A stretch of DNA of 64,000 bases from Cladopsammia gracilis (GCA_022457155.1 JAJGOT010000292.1:877501-941500), one strand, 5' to 3'; positions 21,236 through 33,401 are shown, numbered from the stretch's first letter. Notes: generated by a model not told the origin, from the letters alone. Numbers and translations: made by a program.

Positions 21236-22179
21236 ATGTGGGAATTGGAAGAGATGGAGGTTAATAAAGAGCGGAAGGAGGGTTATTAAAAATAGAAAAA
21301 AAATATTTAAAAAAGGAATGAAAACTCACGTAAATTTTTCCTAGCATTTCTTAGACCAATTATTTTAAAAAAGAGCAAATTGCGGCGTTTATCACCGTTT
21401 TACAATTGCACGTTATTTGTACCCACATCTGGACATTGTAAGACCAAGTTTACACACAAACTGGCTGAGACATTTGCATTGGCTTGATGCAAATTGTTAA
21501 CTGACATTTCAACCATATTTTGTATTCTAAAAACTAAAAGGGGAGGTGGGTGGGGGAGGTCTCATTACAAAACCCAACTTTCAAATGGTGCGAACCACTT
21601 CATAAAAGGAACGAGATCGACTCAGTCTTCAGCCACTAATGAGACCATTTATCACCTCTCAAATCTTGGTCGAGTAGAGACACTGCCTCCGTCTGCTCCA
21701 CAATGACTGCATAGATTCATAAGATAATGAAGTGACAATCGTTGAATTTATAAAGCAACCAAGGACTAATTAAACTGGTGCCAGATTGACTCATATGTTA
21801 GAAGTTCATTTCATTTTATTTTATTTATTCCTCCAAACCTTAAGAGATGATAATACAGAATTGAATATAAGGTGAAAAAAAGTAAGTAAAAAGTATAAAA
21901 TTTTCAAGGAAAGAAAACGTACAGTTCAAAATTACACCACTTAAATTAAGTCACATTATATACAGGAAGGAGAGAAGAGGGGCACTTCTGGATAAACTAA
22001 TATTGTGCCCCTTAAGTTACGTCAGTATAACAAAAAAATTGTAATGTTTTAGTAAAAAAAGTAAAGGAAAACTTATAAAAATAACTCGGTAAATAGTATA
22101 TTGGTGCTGGGTGTAACTTCAATGTTAGCAATAATAACATTATTGAATAATGTAGAATAATATTTATTATTGTTGTCAG

Positions 22180-22386
22180 GTTGATGTTTACAGCTTAGGA
22201 GTACTTCTGTGTGAAATGTGTATCAGGGAACTTCCAGATCCTAGAAGGCGTGACGAACAAGTTGTTCTTGTGACAAACCGTGCGTTACGAGCCCTGGTAC
22301 GACGGTGCCTGCAAACAGATCCTGAGATAAGACCAAACATGGGACAGATTATTGATGAACTGGACGAGATTAACGCTGCATCGTAA
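22180..22386 (+). CDS. Coiled-coil kinase gene, last exon (C-lobe)
   Basis: The acceptor TTGTTGTCAG precedes 22180. The frame reads VDVYSLGVLLCEM, the helix-F region with the conserved aspartate, then ELPDPRRRDEQVV, LVRRCLQTDPEIRPNMGQII (helices H-I with the conserved arginine), and stops at 22384-22386 after 69 codons. The exon enters in phase 0, matching the donor after 17315, and the joined protein runs from TSNQTVK directly into VDVYS as expected for a kinase. It is the natural end of the domain, so little or nothing follows the kinase in the protein. Confidence 0.9.
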   Translation, partial: VDVYSLGVLLCEMCIRELPDPRRRDEQVVLVTNRALRALVRRCLQTDPEIRPNMGQIIDELDEINAAS

Positions 22387-22480
22387 TTATATTGAAATCA
22401 ACATGTAAGTTCCTTTTTTCCAAGTTGCTAGAATTTAAAAGAACACTGTCCCGCCGAAATAACGAAATTGTGCTGACTTA

Positions 22481-23171
22481 ATTTCCACGTTATATTGCCG
22501 AATAACACCCAATATACAACTTAATTTCCACGTTATATTGCCGAATAACACCCAATATACAACTTAATTTTGACGTTATATTGCCGAATGCCACCCAATA
22601 TACAACTTAATATCCACGTTATATTGCCGAATGCCGACCAATATACAACTTAATTTCCACGTTATATTGCCGAATGCCACCCAATATACAACTTAATTTT
22701 CACGTTATATTGCCGAATAACACCCAATATACAACTTAATTTCCACGTTATATTGCCGAATGCCACCCAATATACAACTTAATTTTCACGTTATATTGCC
22801 GAATGCCACCCAATATACAACATAATTTCCACGTTATATTGCCGAATAACACCCAATATACAACTTAATTTTCACGTTATATTGCCGAATGCCACCCAAT
22901 ATACAACTTAATTTTCACGTTATATTGCCGAATAACACCCAATATACAACTTAATTTCCACGTTATATTGCCGAATGCCACCCAATATACAACTTAATTT
23001 CCACGTTATATTGCCGAATGCCACCCAATACACAACTTAATTTCCACGTTATATTGCCGAATGCCACCCAATCTACAACTTAATTTCCACGTTCTATTGC
23101 CGAATGCCACCCAATATGCAACTTAATTTCCACGTTCTATTGCCGAATGCCACCCAATATACAACTTAATT
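22481..23171. repeat. 43-bp tandem array, about 16 copies, just after the kinase stop
   Basis: The unit contains TTCCACGTTATATTGCCGAA and CACCCAATATACAACTTAAT. Copies alternate between GAATGCCACC and GAATAACACC forms. It starts about 95 bp after the kinase stop codon, so it may lie in the 3' UTR. Confidence 0.9.
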
Positions 23172-23578
23172 CAATAAAATTATTCTATAGAGCAAACAAA
23201 AGCAGTAGTGTGGCGATAAAATGCAGGATTACAAGGATATAAGTGGATTACAGTTCATCAATTTTGATTTCTTGACAGGCAGTCAAGAAATCCAAGTTTC
23301 CATTCTGGTGGAATTTTGAGTTTTTTTAGTCGTTTTTATTTTGTCCTTTTTGTTCATATTCTTTGCGTTCATCACTTTTAGCGTTTTTCTTCCTATTTTA
23401 AGATAATAAAGCAAACTTAAAGCATGCTCCTGGCCATAATCATGAAAACACGATATAACATCCGGGACAGTGTTCCTTTAATGGTATTGTATTGAAATAT
23501 AATTCGCTAATTAACGTTAAATAAACTGAAGGATTTTCTGACATTGATTTGGGATAAATATTATAGCAAAATGATGAT
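23172..23578. other. No gene seen; possible polyadenylation signals
   Basis: AT-rich DNA between two tandem arrays. AATAAA-like words occur (for example GATAATAAAG near 23403 and TTAAATAAAC near 23517), but none can be assigned as the kinase gene's terminator. Confidence 0.4.
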
Positions 23579-24396
23579 GACAAAGTTAGGTTAGTGAAGT
23601 ACCTGGAAGACAAATTCACAAGCTGTTCGATGCTTTAGTCAATTCTAGTGTGAAATCGTTAACTTACTGTACATATATATATGACAAAGTTAGGTTAGTG
23701 AAGTACCTGGAGGACAAATTCACAAGCTGTTCGATGCTTTAGTCAATTCTAATGTGAAATCGTTAACTTACTGTGCATATATATGACAAAGTTAGGTTAG
23801 TGAAGTACCTGGAAGACAAATTCACAAGCTGTTCGATGCTTTAGTGAATTCTAATGTGAAATCGTTAACTTACTGTGCATATATATGACAAAGTTAGGTT
23901 AGTGAAGTACCTGGAAGACAAATTCACAAGCTGTTCGATGCTTTAGTTAATTCTAATGTGAAATCGTTAACTTACTGTGCATATATATGACAAAGTTAGG
24001 TTAGTGAAGTACCTGGAAGACAAATTCACAAGCTGTTCGATGCTTTTGTCAATTCTAATGTGAAATCGTTAACTTACTGTGCATATATATGACAAAGTTA
24101 GGTTAGTGAAGTACCTGGAAGACAAATTCACAAGCTGTTGGATGCTTTAGTCAATTCTAATGTGAAATCGTTAACTTACTGTGCATATATATGACAAAGT
24201 TAGGTTAGTGAAATACCTGGAAGACAAATTCACAAGCTGTTGGATGCTTTAGTGAATTCTAATGTGAAATCGTTAACTTACTGTGCATATATATGACAAA
24301 GTTAGGTTAGTGAAGTACCTGGAAGACAAATTCACAAGCTGTTCGATGCTTTAGTTAATTCTAATGTGAAATCGTTAACTTACTGTGCATATATAT
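23579..24396. repeat. 102-bp tandem array, 8 copies
   Basis: Units begin GACAAAGTTAGGTTAGTG and start at 23579, 23681, 23783, 23885, 23987, 24089, 24191 and 24293. Copies are nearly identical, which suggests recent amplification. Confidence 0.92.
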
Positions 24397-24409
24397 CAGA
24401 GAAGTTTTC

Positions 24410-24660
24410 AATTGAAATGATCACTATGGCCAATCACAACAAACGCAGACCATCCAATGAACCAATCAGAACGCCAAGCAAATACCTGCCGCCGCCAAAC
24501 GCGGAAAACGCGTGCAAGTAAGTCATGATTGATTTTGGTCTTACTTCTGATTGGTTGAGAATTTGGCGCGAGATTTCTTAGTCAATCACAAAGCATTGCA
24601 AAGCAAAACAAAAGCAATTACGAAATGACCTGAGACACTCCATTGAAAACTGCTCTAAAC
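24410..24660. repeat. Single-copy relative of the 26.3-27.8 kb arrays
   Basis: It contains GGCCAATCACAACAAACGCAG, a TTGATTTTGGTCTTAC...TGATTGGTTGAG inverted segment and GAAAACTG in the same order as the amplified region at 26283-27790, but each part occurs once. Confidence 0.65.
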
Positions 24661-24661
24661 A

Positions 24662-24765
24662 CGTTGAAGAGTATATCATCTCGCGCGCATTTTGTTGAAG
24701 AGTATATCATCCCGTGCGCATTTTGTTAAAGAGGATATCATCTCGCGCGCATTTTGTTGAAGAGA
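24662..24765. repeat. 34-bp direct repeat, 3 copies
   Basis: Three copies of GAAGAGTATATCATCTCGCG followed by CGCATTTTGTT, with small substitutions. Confidence 0.85.
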
Positions 24766-25057
24766 TTACTAATTCAAGACTGTAGAGATTTTTAATTGAT
24801 GTCAAATTTTCGACTTCGTTGTGTAAACTAACCTGCTTAGCAGGCGTTAACGGGTGGAGGGAAGGGAGAACAAAAGGGGCGTGAACCCGCTTTTGCCGGA
24901 CAAACAATATTTGAAAACAAACCACAAAAAGTACTTCACATGTCAAAGATGTGCATTATTTGTGAACCATGTTGAAGAGTCACGTGTCTCATGACACGAT
25001 CAACACAGCATAGTAATTCGACAAACATTTTATTGATGGTCGATAAAACGTAACCAT

Positions 25058-25474
25058 ATAGGGGAATCTTTGTTTACCATTTTTTCTTCATTAGCATATG
25101 CGCCTCGTTCTCTAATCTACCTACAAAAACATCAACTCTGAATATTGAAAGGGCATAGCACAATAAGCTTTCTCTGAAAAGTTGAGCCCGATATACTAGA
25201 TACACTTCATGCAATGCTGTATTAAAAACTCCAAATTTTACAAATAATGTATGGCTCATTAGCGCTTTTGCCAGCCAACAATTTTGCAGTTTTTGATAGC
25301 AGATATTTCCTTAAATATTGCATTAAAAAAGCTGAAAATTGCATAGATTACTAAGTTTAACAAGCTCTTTCAACTTTTGAAGTCAATTCGTATTCAGCAT
25401 GATGGCTTCTCTGTGCAGGTTCGTATGCTAATGAAGCAAAATGTAAACAATGACGTCAGCAAAGATTCGCCTAT
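25058..25474. mobile_element. ~417-bp TIR element family D, copy 2
   Basis: Its ends ATAGGGGAATCTTTG and CAAAGATTCGCCTAT are inverted repeats. The interior matches 6874-7283 throughout. It is noncoding. Confidence 0.8.
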
Positions 25475-25490
25475 TCTAAATGGGTTGTAG

Positions 25491-25896
25491 ATTTGTAGTT
25501 ATAATATGAAATAGATTATTATTTCATTCAAGGCATAAGTAGGTAGGTCACTTGAGTGGTTCTTATGACATGTTCATAAGTAGACATACAATTACGTACA
25601 GATACCTATGTCACAGTAAACTATTTGTAGTTATAATATGAAATAGATTATTATTTCATTCAAGGCATAAGTAGGAAGGTCACTTAAGTGGTTCTTATAT
25701 GACATGTTCATAAGTAGACATACAATTACGTACAGATACCTATGTCATAGTAAACTATTTGTAGTTATAATATGAAATAGATTATTATTTTATTCAAGGC
25801 ATAAGTAGGTATGTCACTTAAGTGATTCTTATGACATGTTCATAAGTAGACATACAATTACGTACAGATACCTATGTCAGTAAACTATTTGTAGTT
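25491..25896. repeat. ~133-bp tandem array, 3 copies
   Basis: Units begin ATTTGTAGTTATAATATG at 25491, 25623 and 25757, with a partial fourth at 25887. Each contains GACATGTTCATAAGTAGAC. Confidence 0.9.
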
Positions 25897-26039
25897 AGTT
25901 AGCTAGGTTTAAAAAGTTAATATCTTAACAACAGATGTTTATCATTATCGCAACGCGTTGGGATGAAGAATTAGACCTTCCTAATAGTTATACGCTTGCT
26001 TCAAATTGGGAATTGTATTTCACAGTCTCCGATTATTTA

Positions 26040-26140
26040 CAGAGGCGGATCTAGGGGAGGGGGCCTGGGGGGCGCATTTTCCCTACAACCCCAACCGCTC
26101 CCCACTCCTCCCCCTCACAATAGAGCATGGATCCGCCGCT
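26040..26140. repeat. Short foldback with GGCGGATC ends
   Basis: AGGCGGATCTAGG near 26042 is inverted as CATGGATCCGCC near 26128, around G-rich and C-rich blocks. It is likely a small MITE. Confidence 0.5.
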
Positions 26141-26283
26141 GGTTTGTGAACATTTTTTGTAGAAAGCATTTTTTAGAATTATTTTAATAGACAGACCGCT
26201 TTTAAGGGTCTCATAAGGCGTTCACTAAAATACAATTATCTACACAGCAGTTATGTAGATACAGCGCCGTAAAACCAAAACCA

Positions 26284-26610
26284 AAGTAACCCAGTCTGGC
26301 CAATCACAACAGACACAGACAGTCAAATAAACCAATCACAACAGACACAGACAGTCAAATAAACCAATCACAACAGACACAGACAGTCAAATAAACCAAT
26401 CAGAACAGGCACACAGTCAAATAAACCAATCACAAGACACAAACAGTCAAATAAACCAATCACAACAGACATAGACAGTCAAATAAACCAATCACAACAG
26501 ACACAGACAGTCAAATAAACCAATCACAACAGACACAGACAGTCAAATAAACCAATCACAACAGACACAGACAGTCAAATAAACCAATTACAACAGACAC
26601 AGACAAGTCA
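26284..26610. repeat. 32-bp tandem array, about 10 copies
   Basis: The unit combines CCAATCACAACAGACACAG with ACAGTCAAATAAA. Each unit carries a CCAAT word. Confidence 0.9.
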
Positions 26611-26666
26611 CGATTGGTTTTGGTTTTACGTTTGATTGGTTGAGAAAGTGGTATGAATCTTTTTCA

Positions 26667-27790
26667 GACCAATCACTAAACGTAGTAATACAAAACCAAG
26701 GAACATGCGAATTACTTTACACACTCAACTGAAAACTGGTAAAAGCACAGGTACCCCAAGCTCAAGTCAAGACCAATCACTAAACGTAGTAATACAAAAC
26801 CAAGGAACATGCGAATTACTTTACACACTCAACTGAAAACTGGTAAAAGCACAGGTACCCCAAGCTCAAGTCAAGACCAATCACTAAACGTAGTAATACA
26901 AAACCAAGGAACATGCGAATTACTTTGGACACTCAGCTGAAAACTGGTAAAAGCACAGGTACCCCAAGCTCAAGTCAAGACCAATCACTAAACGTAGTAA
27001 TACAAAACCAAGGAACATGCGAATTACTTTACACACTCAACTGAAAACTGGTAAAAGCACAGGTACCCCAAGCTCAAGTCAAGACCAATCACTAAACGTA
27101 GTAATACAAAACCAAGGAACATGCGAATTACTTTACACACTCAACTGAAAACTGGTAAAAGCACAGGTACCCCAAGCTCAAGTCAAGACCAATCACTAAA
27201 CGTAGTAATACAAAACCAAGGAACATGCGAATTACTTTGGACACTCAGCTGAAAACTGGTAAAAGCACAGGTACCCCAAGCTCAAGTCAAGACCAATCAC
27301 TAAACGTAGTAATACAAAACCAAGGAACATGCGAATTACTTTGGACACTCAGCTGAAAACTGGTAAAAGCACAGGTACCCCAAGCTCAAATCAAGACCAA
27401 TCACTAAACGTAGTAATACAAAACCAAGGAACATGCGAATTACTTTGGACACTCAGCTGAAAACTGGTAAAAGCACAGGTACCCCAAGCTCAAATCAAGA
27501 CCAATCACTAAACGTAGTAATACCAACCAAGGAACATGCGAATTACTTTGGACACTCAGCTGAAAACTGGTAAAAGCACAGGTACCCCAAGCTCAAATCA
27601 AGACCAATCACTAAACGTAGTAATACAAAACCAAGGAACATGCGAATTACTTTGGACACTCAACTGAAAACTGGTAAAAGCACAGGTACCCCAAGCTCAA
27701 GTCAAGACCAATCACTAAACGTAGTAATACAAAACCAAAGCAAATACGAATTACTTTCGACACTCAACTATAAACTGGTAAAAGTTCAAA
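26667..27790. repeat. 104-bp tandem array, about 11 copies
   Basis: Units start GACCAATCACTAAACGTAG every 104 bp from 26667. The copy starting near 27499 has a small deletion and the last copy is diverged. Two variants (TTACACACTCAA and TTGGACACTCAG) alternate in blocks, a trace of how the array grew. Confidence 0.92.
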
Positions 27791-28820
27791 TATTTATAAT
27801 ATAGTTTTGCAATTATAGCGATCATGCGTTGCGTACGGAGTTACGCTTAGTTCAAAGAAGGATTTATATTTCACAGTCTCCACTTATTTACTGAACATGT
27901 TTTTAATAGGGGTCTATAAGTATACCTTATGTAGCAGATATATCGTATATTTTTAACAATTATTTTAACAGGCTTGCGCCTCGTCCAATATGACTGATAT
28001 ATATTTTTTAAATATTTTTCCGCATAATGTAATTGTGTTTAAATGAATGAGTATCGATAGAGCTACATGCTGTACAGTTTTCTCGTAATTGGATGAAAAA
28101 TTGAAGTCCGAGTAATGATTTTAGTTATAATGTTTCCAGATTGGTCAAGGAATAGCCAATGCGCGTTATACTGTCGAAATTACTTGTTAATTTGACACAC
28201 GAATGTGATATTTTATTTGTAGATTGACGAAGTAGCAAATAAAACCCTGCAGTATTTGTAAAAGGGTAATAGTTATATGCTGGGATACCGGTTTCAAGTT
28301 GAACTTCCGCCTTTACGGACACCTCCAGAGAGGCCAAAATGCAAACACTTGCTTAGTAAATGAAAACCTCCGTGGAAGGGATATGCTCTCCTTCGTAATA
28401 GGGACGCTTAGCTCTGTCCGTTTGGAGCAGTGTGACTTGTGAACAGTCTTCTTACTGGGCACATAGGAGAGGTTTAACTGCTGTAACTGGACTAAACTAA
28501 AACCTTGGAAGCAGTTTTAGACGATTTTCGATCAAAGCAATCACTATTAATTATCTCAGGCAATCACCTTCAGAAGTAACGCGTTATACGTGTCACCTGA
28601 GCTCACTTTGTTGTTTGCTGATTACCTGTTGATTAGTCAGTTTGTCAGTTCCTGGAGAATTGCTCGTTTTTTCTGTGCTAATTATTAGCGAGAAGCGAGA
28701 TGTCATCATTCCTTGAGTGAGGTACTGCGGAGTTTTTGCTTTGGTTTTATGAAGGTCATGTAAAAAGGCGCTTAATACTGTTCGCCTTTTCTCTTTGTTA
28801 AATAGTTTAGAGGTAATTAT
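27791..28820. other. No gene seen
   Basis: AT-rich sequence without exon-like structure or a repeat that I can delimit. Confidence 0.5.
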
Positions 28821-29102
28821 ATGAATTGACCACTCGGGGTGGAGGGAGGGGGTACTCCCGGGATTTTTTTGGGTAGGAAAAGTATTTTTTTTTGTGGCTT
28901 GATTTAAGAAGGAATTTTTTGCGTATACAAAACAATCCGAAGATTCGTGGTAGTGGAAATTTTTAAGACTCGGAAATTTGGCATGGGATTTTTTGGGGGT
29001 TAATTTTTTGGTCCAGGGATTTTTTTTGGGTTTTGATTTTTGCCCCCATTCGATCATCCCCGTATCTTGAAATCCGTAGTACCCCTCCCCCCCCCCGCCC
29101 TC
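28821..29102. repeat. Dispersed repeat with G-rich and C-rich ends
   Basis: It begins GGGGGTACTCCCGGGATT and ends GTAGTACCCCTCCCCCCCC, with T-rich stretches inside. The GGGGTACTCCC / GTACCCC ends are weakly inverted. A related block lies at 45960-46340. The 154-codon minus-strand frame here is repeat-derived. Confidence 0.6.
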
Positions 29103-30187
29103 GGATTGACCATAAGTAACGTTAGGTTCCTTTCACTACGTAATAAGCCTAAACAGTAATCTTAGTTCGACTTGCATGTGATGTATATTTTTAGAAAATC
29201 TTTCAGTCGAACATGTAAGATGGGGGAGCTGTGGAAGTTTAAAAGTGAAAATAGGCTATGTTCATATAAAAATGATTTGAAAACTAAAATTGTCTTTCTA
29301 TTTCTTATTAAAATAATCGAACTTTAGACTTCATTTCCAACAATCTAGCGCCGGTCAATTTAATTTGTTATAACTATGGAGGTTTGGTAGCATATTTAAC
29401 CCCATCCGTCAATACAAGAACACCTTCTGTCCCGTCAGTAGTCGTTTTAACGAAGTTCCAGCCGAAATTCCACTATGCATAAACAAAATATTTAGGTAAG
29501 GATGTTTTTACATTCAGAATTAGAGATAATGTTAGACAACCACAATTTCAGGCATGCATGAAGTATCGATTTAGACAAGATATACAAAATTATAGATGTT
29601 TTTTAGTAGCGGACCAGGCGCCAAAGAATGCAGCAATACTTTTGTTTTGACCCAACTCTGTCGAGCGACAGTTCATAGATTCTGAGTGAGCTTGTTAAAT
29701 GATCAAATGATGAAACTTTGGGATATGCTTTATTTTTTACTTTCAGTCAGTTCTTATACCTTCAATATTTTCGAAGCTAGTTCAAAATTCACTCTGACAA
29801 GAAATGATTTATTTTATAAAGATTAACCCTTTTCCTGCCCACACTCGATCTCTGGATCTTAAATATTTAGGGTCTGATTAAATATGAACATTTTGTTCAA
29901 TTTTTCGTTACATTAACAGCGTTTCGTACGTGAGATGATTTGTATTCCGTGGGGAAGTTGGGGGTATAAAATATGTTTTTCGCGCGCCTCCCATCGCGTG
30001 TGAATCGCGCTTCACGCTCGACTGATACACATTTCAAATAACGCCTACTCTGCAGAACCTGTGATGTGCTCTACAAGTTAAGGTAAATATTATGGGTTAT
30101 GACAGACCAGATGGACGCCATCTTGAATTTTTATTTCTCAAAATTCAAATTTATCGAAAAATTTCCATATAATCATATTAATAATAT
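29103..30187. other. No gene seen
   Basis: AT-rich DNA. No credible exon, RNA gene or repeat boundary found. Confidence 0.5.
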
Positions 30188-30562
30188 ACATGAAAAAAAT
30201 ACTCGCTTCTGATTGGCTAAGAGCAGTGCAGTTTTAGTGTAACATCAGTGCAAAAAGTGTAACACCGGTGCAAAAAGTGTAACACCGGTGCAAAAAGTGT
30301 AACACCAGTGCAAATTACAAATCGAAAAAAAATTTTTTTTCTTTTTTTTGGCCAAAAAAAGAAGAAAAAAAAATTCCCCAAAAAAATTTTTGCAAAAAAA
30401 AATTTCCAAACAAAAATGGATGCAAATTTTTTCATGTATAATTATTAATAAGTAATCATACGGTTTTCTCGTTCAATTTGGGATTAATTTGCACTTGTGA
30501 GTTTTGAAAAACTCACTCGTGCAAATTAATCCCAAATTGAACTCGAAACCGTATGATTACCT
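30188..30562 (-). mobile_element. Foldback element family B, copy 2
   Basis: It is in inverse orientation to 4381-4870. CTGATTGGCTAAGAGCAGTG and three AAGTGTAACACCGGTGC units come first. An A-rich tract and then the foldback AATTTGGGATTAATTTGC ... GCAAATTAATCCCAAATT follow, ending ACCGTATGATTACC. The foldback arms are about 45 bp. Confidence 0.75.
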
Positions 30563-30749
30563 ATACTAATGTAAAAACTGTCATAATTATACCACTCAAC
30601 GCATAAAAAGGCAAGTTATGTGGAGTGCACATAACGGCCAGCTTTCAGGCAGTTTTAACATGAAGACTGCCTGCTATCAACATGTTTCTTCTCGTCACTA
30701 ACTGAATAACAAGGTCCAATACAACATAATTTAGTGGACTCTTTGGTCA

Positions 30750-30848
30750 CTAGTGGTTAGCTTAATTGGTAGCGGCACCAGTCTGCAGAGCGGGTGGTCG
30801 CGAGCGGGCTTCGGTCAGCCAGACCAACAGTCAGGCTCTTTAAATAAC
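30750..30848 (+). mobile_element. tRNA-derived SINE head 1
   Basis: An A-box-like TAGCTTAATTGG and a CTGCAGA anticodon-like region resemble a tRNA, but the B-box is degenerate (GGCTTCGGTC). Not a functional tRNA gene. A TIR element starts directly downstream at about 30849 and seems to interrupt it. Confidence 0.45.
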
Positions 30849-31890
30849 TGGCGCCCGTTTCTCGAAAGTCCCGAAAACTTTTCGGACCCGAAAAGCTGTG
30901 TTACGTGAGAATGTTTACCAATAAAGATTCGGTTTTTGTTGATTTTGAAAGCTAAACAATAAAATGTTGCGTTTACTACACAACTTTAGCCATCGCCAGA
31001 AATAGCGGCCATGTTCACCGCGCGTGCGCGAGTTTCAGTGGCAATATGGCCGCCAAACACTAGAAGGCTTTGTATGGCAGAAATAAAACAAAATCAAATT
31101 GGCTGGCTTTTAGCTTACCTGGAATATTTGCCGCATTCCGGGTAAATTTATGAACATCTTTTCAAGTGTTTTTGTAAGCTTGATTTTCCCCACAATTGTT
31201 ACTGGCTCTGCTTTTCAAGAAAACATATTTCCGAAGCTTCGCTCATACAATGCTCTCTATTTTAGAAGCCATTAATGCCGATTTTCACTCAAAACGGGAT
31301 TTCGAGGCACCATAGTTCGTAAAGTGATGGGAGTAGCCAACTTGCCGCAATCGTCTGAGAAGAAGCACCTACTGAACTGACAATCATCGCATTCTCACTT
31401 TCTACGATGGTTCCTTCGCCCTGCTTTTTGCTTTCAAAAATCGTTCAGAGCTGTAAAAATCATTTCCGCCAACAGTCCACGCTAAAGTCTTGAAGTTCGC
31501 TGTCTTCGAACTACGATATTTGGGCACAGAATGCTCCAAATTTTGCTGCAAATCCCTCATTCAAAAGCTAAAGTCTTGTTGTTTTCAACTGCGAGCGAAT
31601 TATTTCGGTCAGTGGTTTCTATATGGGCCAGAATACGCTTTATTTAACGCAACCATTTTTGTCGCACCGAAGCCGCACCAAACGAATTTGAGCCCGTAGG
31701 GTGGAACAGCGGTGTATACCAATGAAGCGACATCGCAGTGTAAGACGCACGAAAATTCGCTGCTCCAATGTCCCTGATTTCTGGCGATGTGATTTGTTTG
31801 CTAAAAACTTCAACGCCTTTCGTTAGAAACTACCGTTAAAAATTGCTTTCGGGCCCGAAAAGTCTTCGGGAGCTTCGAGAAACGCACGCC
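30849..31890. mobile_element. 1.04-kb TIR element (CGTTTCTCGA ends)
   Basis: The left end CGTTTCTCGAAAGTCCCGAA and the right end TTCGGGAGCTTCGAGAAACG are inverted over about 40 bp. ACTTTTCGG and its inverse extend the match inward. The interior has only short frames and no recognisable transposase. It is non-autonomous. Confidence 0.75.
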
Positions 31891-32985
31891 TGGGTAAGAT
31901 CATGCTGGCTGTGTTCAACACCTTGTCGCAGTTCACGTTGGCGCAAATGACGTCTCCTTGTTAAACATTGCATCACCTTTCGTTCCCGGAGAGCTTGACA
32001 AGTGAGAGTAAACTACAAAATCATACAACAGCAAGTTCGAGCTCTGTTTGTTTCGGTTACGGTGTAATTATAAAGATTTTATTCAAAGGGGCAGTATCAC
32101 GAGGTTCCACGCGCGACACTGTTCACTATTCTTACACCGGAATTTTGGACATATTACTGTTAAAAGTGATTTTTTCTTTCTTCCGGCTATCAAAACGGAT
32201 TTTTTGATTCAACAAATGCCTCCACTTCTCGACGGCCTTTTTGAATTTGCCGAATCAAACTTGAAAACGTCGGCCCAGTTTTCAAGTTTCGCCCTCATGA
32301 TACTGCCCCTTCAAGCTCATGCTTGCTTCGTAAAAAAGTATAAATTATAGAATCACGCGTGAAATGTGTTTTAAAATTAACAAATATTAGGCTGGTTTAC
32401 ACAAGGGACCAAAGTGCACTTGAAGTGCACTTGAAAATCAAGTAGATTAGAGGTCTACTTTGGAAAGACGTGACAATAAATTTTCAGGCATGACGGCGCA
32501 CAGCGCGCGTGTTAAGATGCAAATTACTTGCGAGCACAAGTTGGTATGCAGTTGATAAGCTGGATGAACAAAGTTGCAGGACTAAGGCCCGGTTCAAACG
32601 TCGAACTTTACATGTGCCGAACCTAATAGCGGAGCACTTGCCGGGCCGAAGGCCCGGCTGCGCAGCCCCATACTCATAGAATCCATCGGCGTCATTTTTC
32701 ATGGTCATGGCTAGCGGAATGTTTCGCGGGCGCGTCCTAGGTACTTGGTGTATCCCTGATCATAATGTATGGTACTTCATGTATCCCTTATTGTAATGTA
32801 TTTAGATATATTGCAGTGTAATTTAGGGTCGGATTACAGTATCTAGGGTTGAAGCACTGATTTTAGTATTTAGGGTTAAGCACTGATTCCAGTATTTCCA
32901 ATGTATCGAAAGGGTTAGTTCTTATATATGGTCTGGGCTAGCAGCATATTATCTTATATCCCTTAAAAATTACAATTTTCGGCAG
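31891..32985. other. No gene seen; short repeat fragments
   Basis: A fragment at 32595-32630 (CGAACTTTACATGTGCCGAA) is shared with 36255-36285. Otherwise I see no gene or element. Confidence 0.45.
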
Positions 32986-32990
32986 CTAGT

Positions 32991-33062
32991 CCTCGGTGGT
33001 GTAGTGGATAGTGTGCATGGAGTAGATCATACGGCCCGGGTTCGATTCCCCATTCTGCTGTT
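32991..33062 (+). mobile_element. tRNA-derived SINE head 2 (Asp-like)
   Basis: TCCTCGGTGGTGTAGTGGAT resembles a tRNA-Asp 5' half with an A-box, and GGTTCGATTCC is a perfect B-box. The acceptor stem does not pair at the 3' side and the anticodon arm is lost. Best read as a Pol III SINE promoter. Confidence 0.6.
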
Positions 33063-33401
33063 TTTAACCCGTGAATATACGCGCATGCGTAATGAACGGG
33101 TTATCGGTAACGGCGACAGATATGCAAATGAGTCACTCACTCGCTCACTCCTTCCATCAGCTGTAAACTTAGTGACGTAATGCTTTGTTACGAATGCGTT
33201 TTGTAACAAGAACAGCGTGAATCCAGCGATAACAATAACTAAATTGGTGTAAACGAATATAAACAACAATAAGCTTACAGATGTTTCGCATTTGGAGTCT
33301 TTAATGCAATGTTAAAATCGATCTAAAAGGTAATTTTCAACTGAGACGCGCGTTTTGATGGTTATCTACCTTCGGGCAATAAAATTTATCATATTTCAAC
33401 T

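Larger units (their letters stand above)
17316..22179 (+). other. 4.86-kb intron inside the kinase domain
   Basis: It starts GTTAGT and ends TTGTTGTCAG, phase 0 at both ends. From 5' to 3' it contains a duplicate of the preceding exon's tail, a 183-bp MITE, a 49-bp tandem array, a 2-kb 21-bp minisatellite, an antisense LINE fragment and AT-rich DNA at 21800-22080. Confidence 0.85.

Noticed and set aside
26284..27790. CRISPR-like look of regularly spaced repeats
   Set aside because: Units are contiguous tandem copies with no unique spacers and the DNA is eukaryotic.
28593..29057. 154-codon minus-strand frame
   Set aside because: Its N-terminal half is the low-complexity dispersed repeat at 28821-29102; Lys/Pro-rich composition comes from T-rich DNA.
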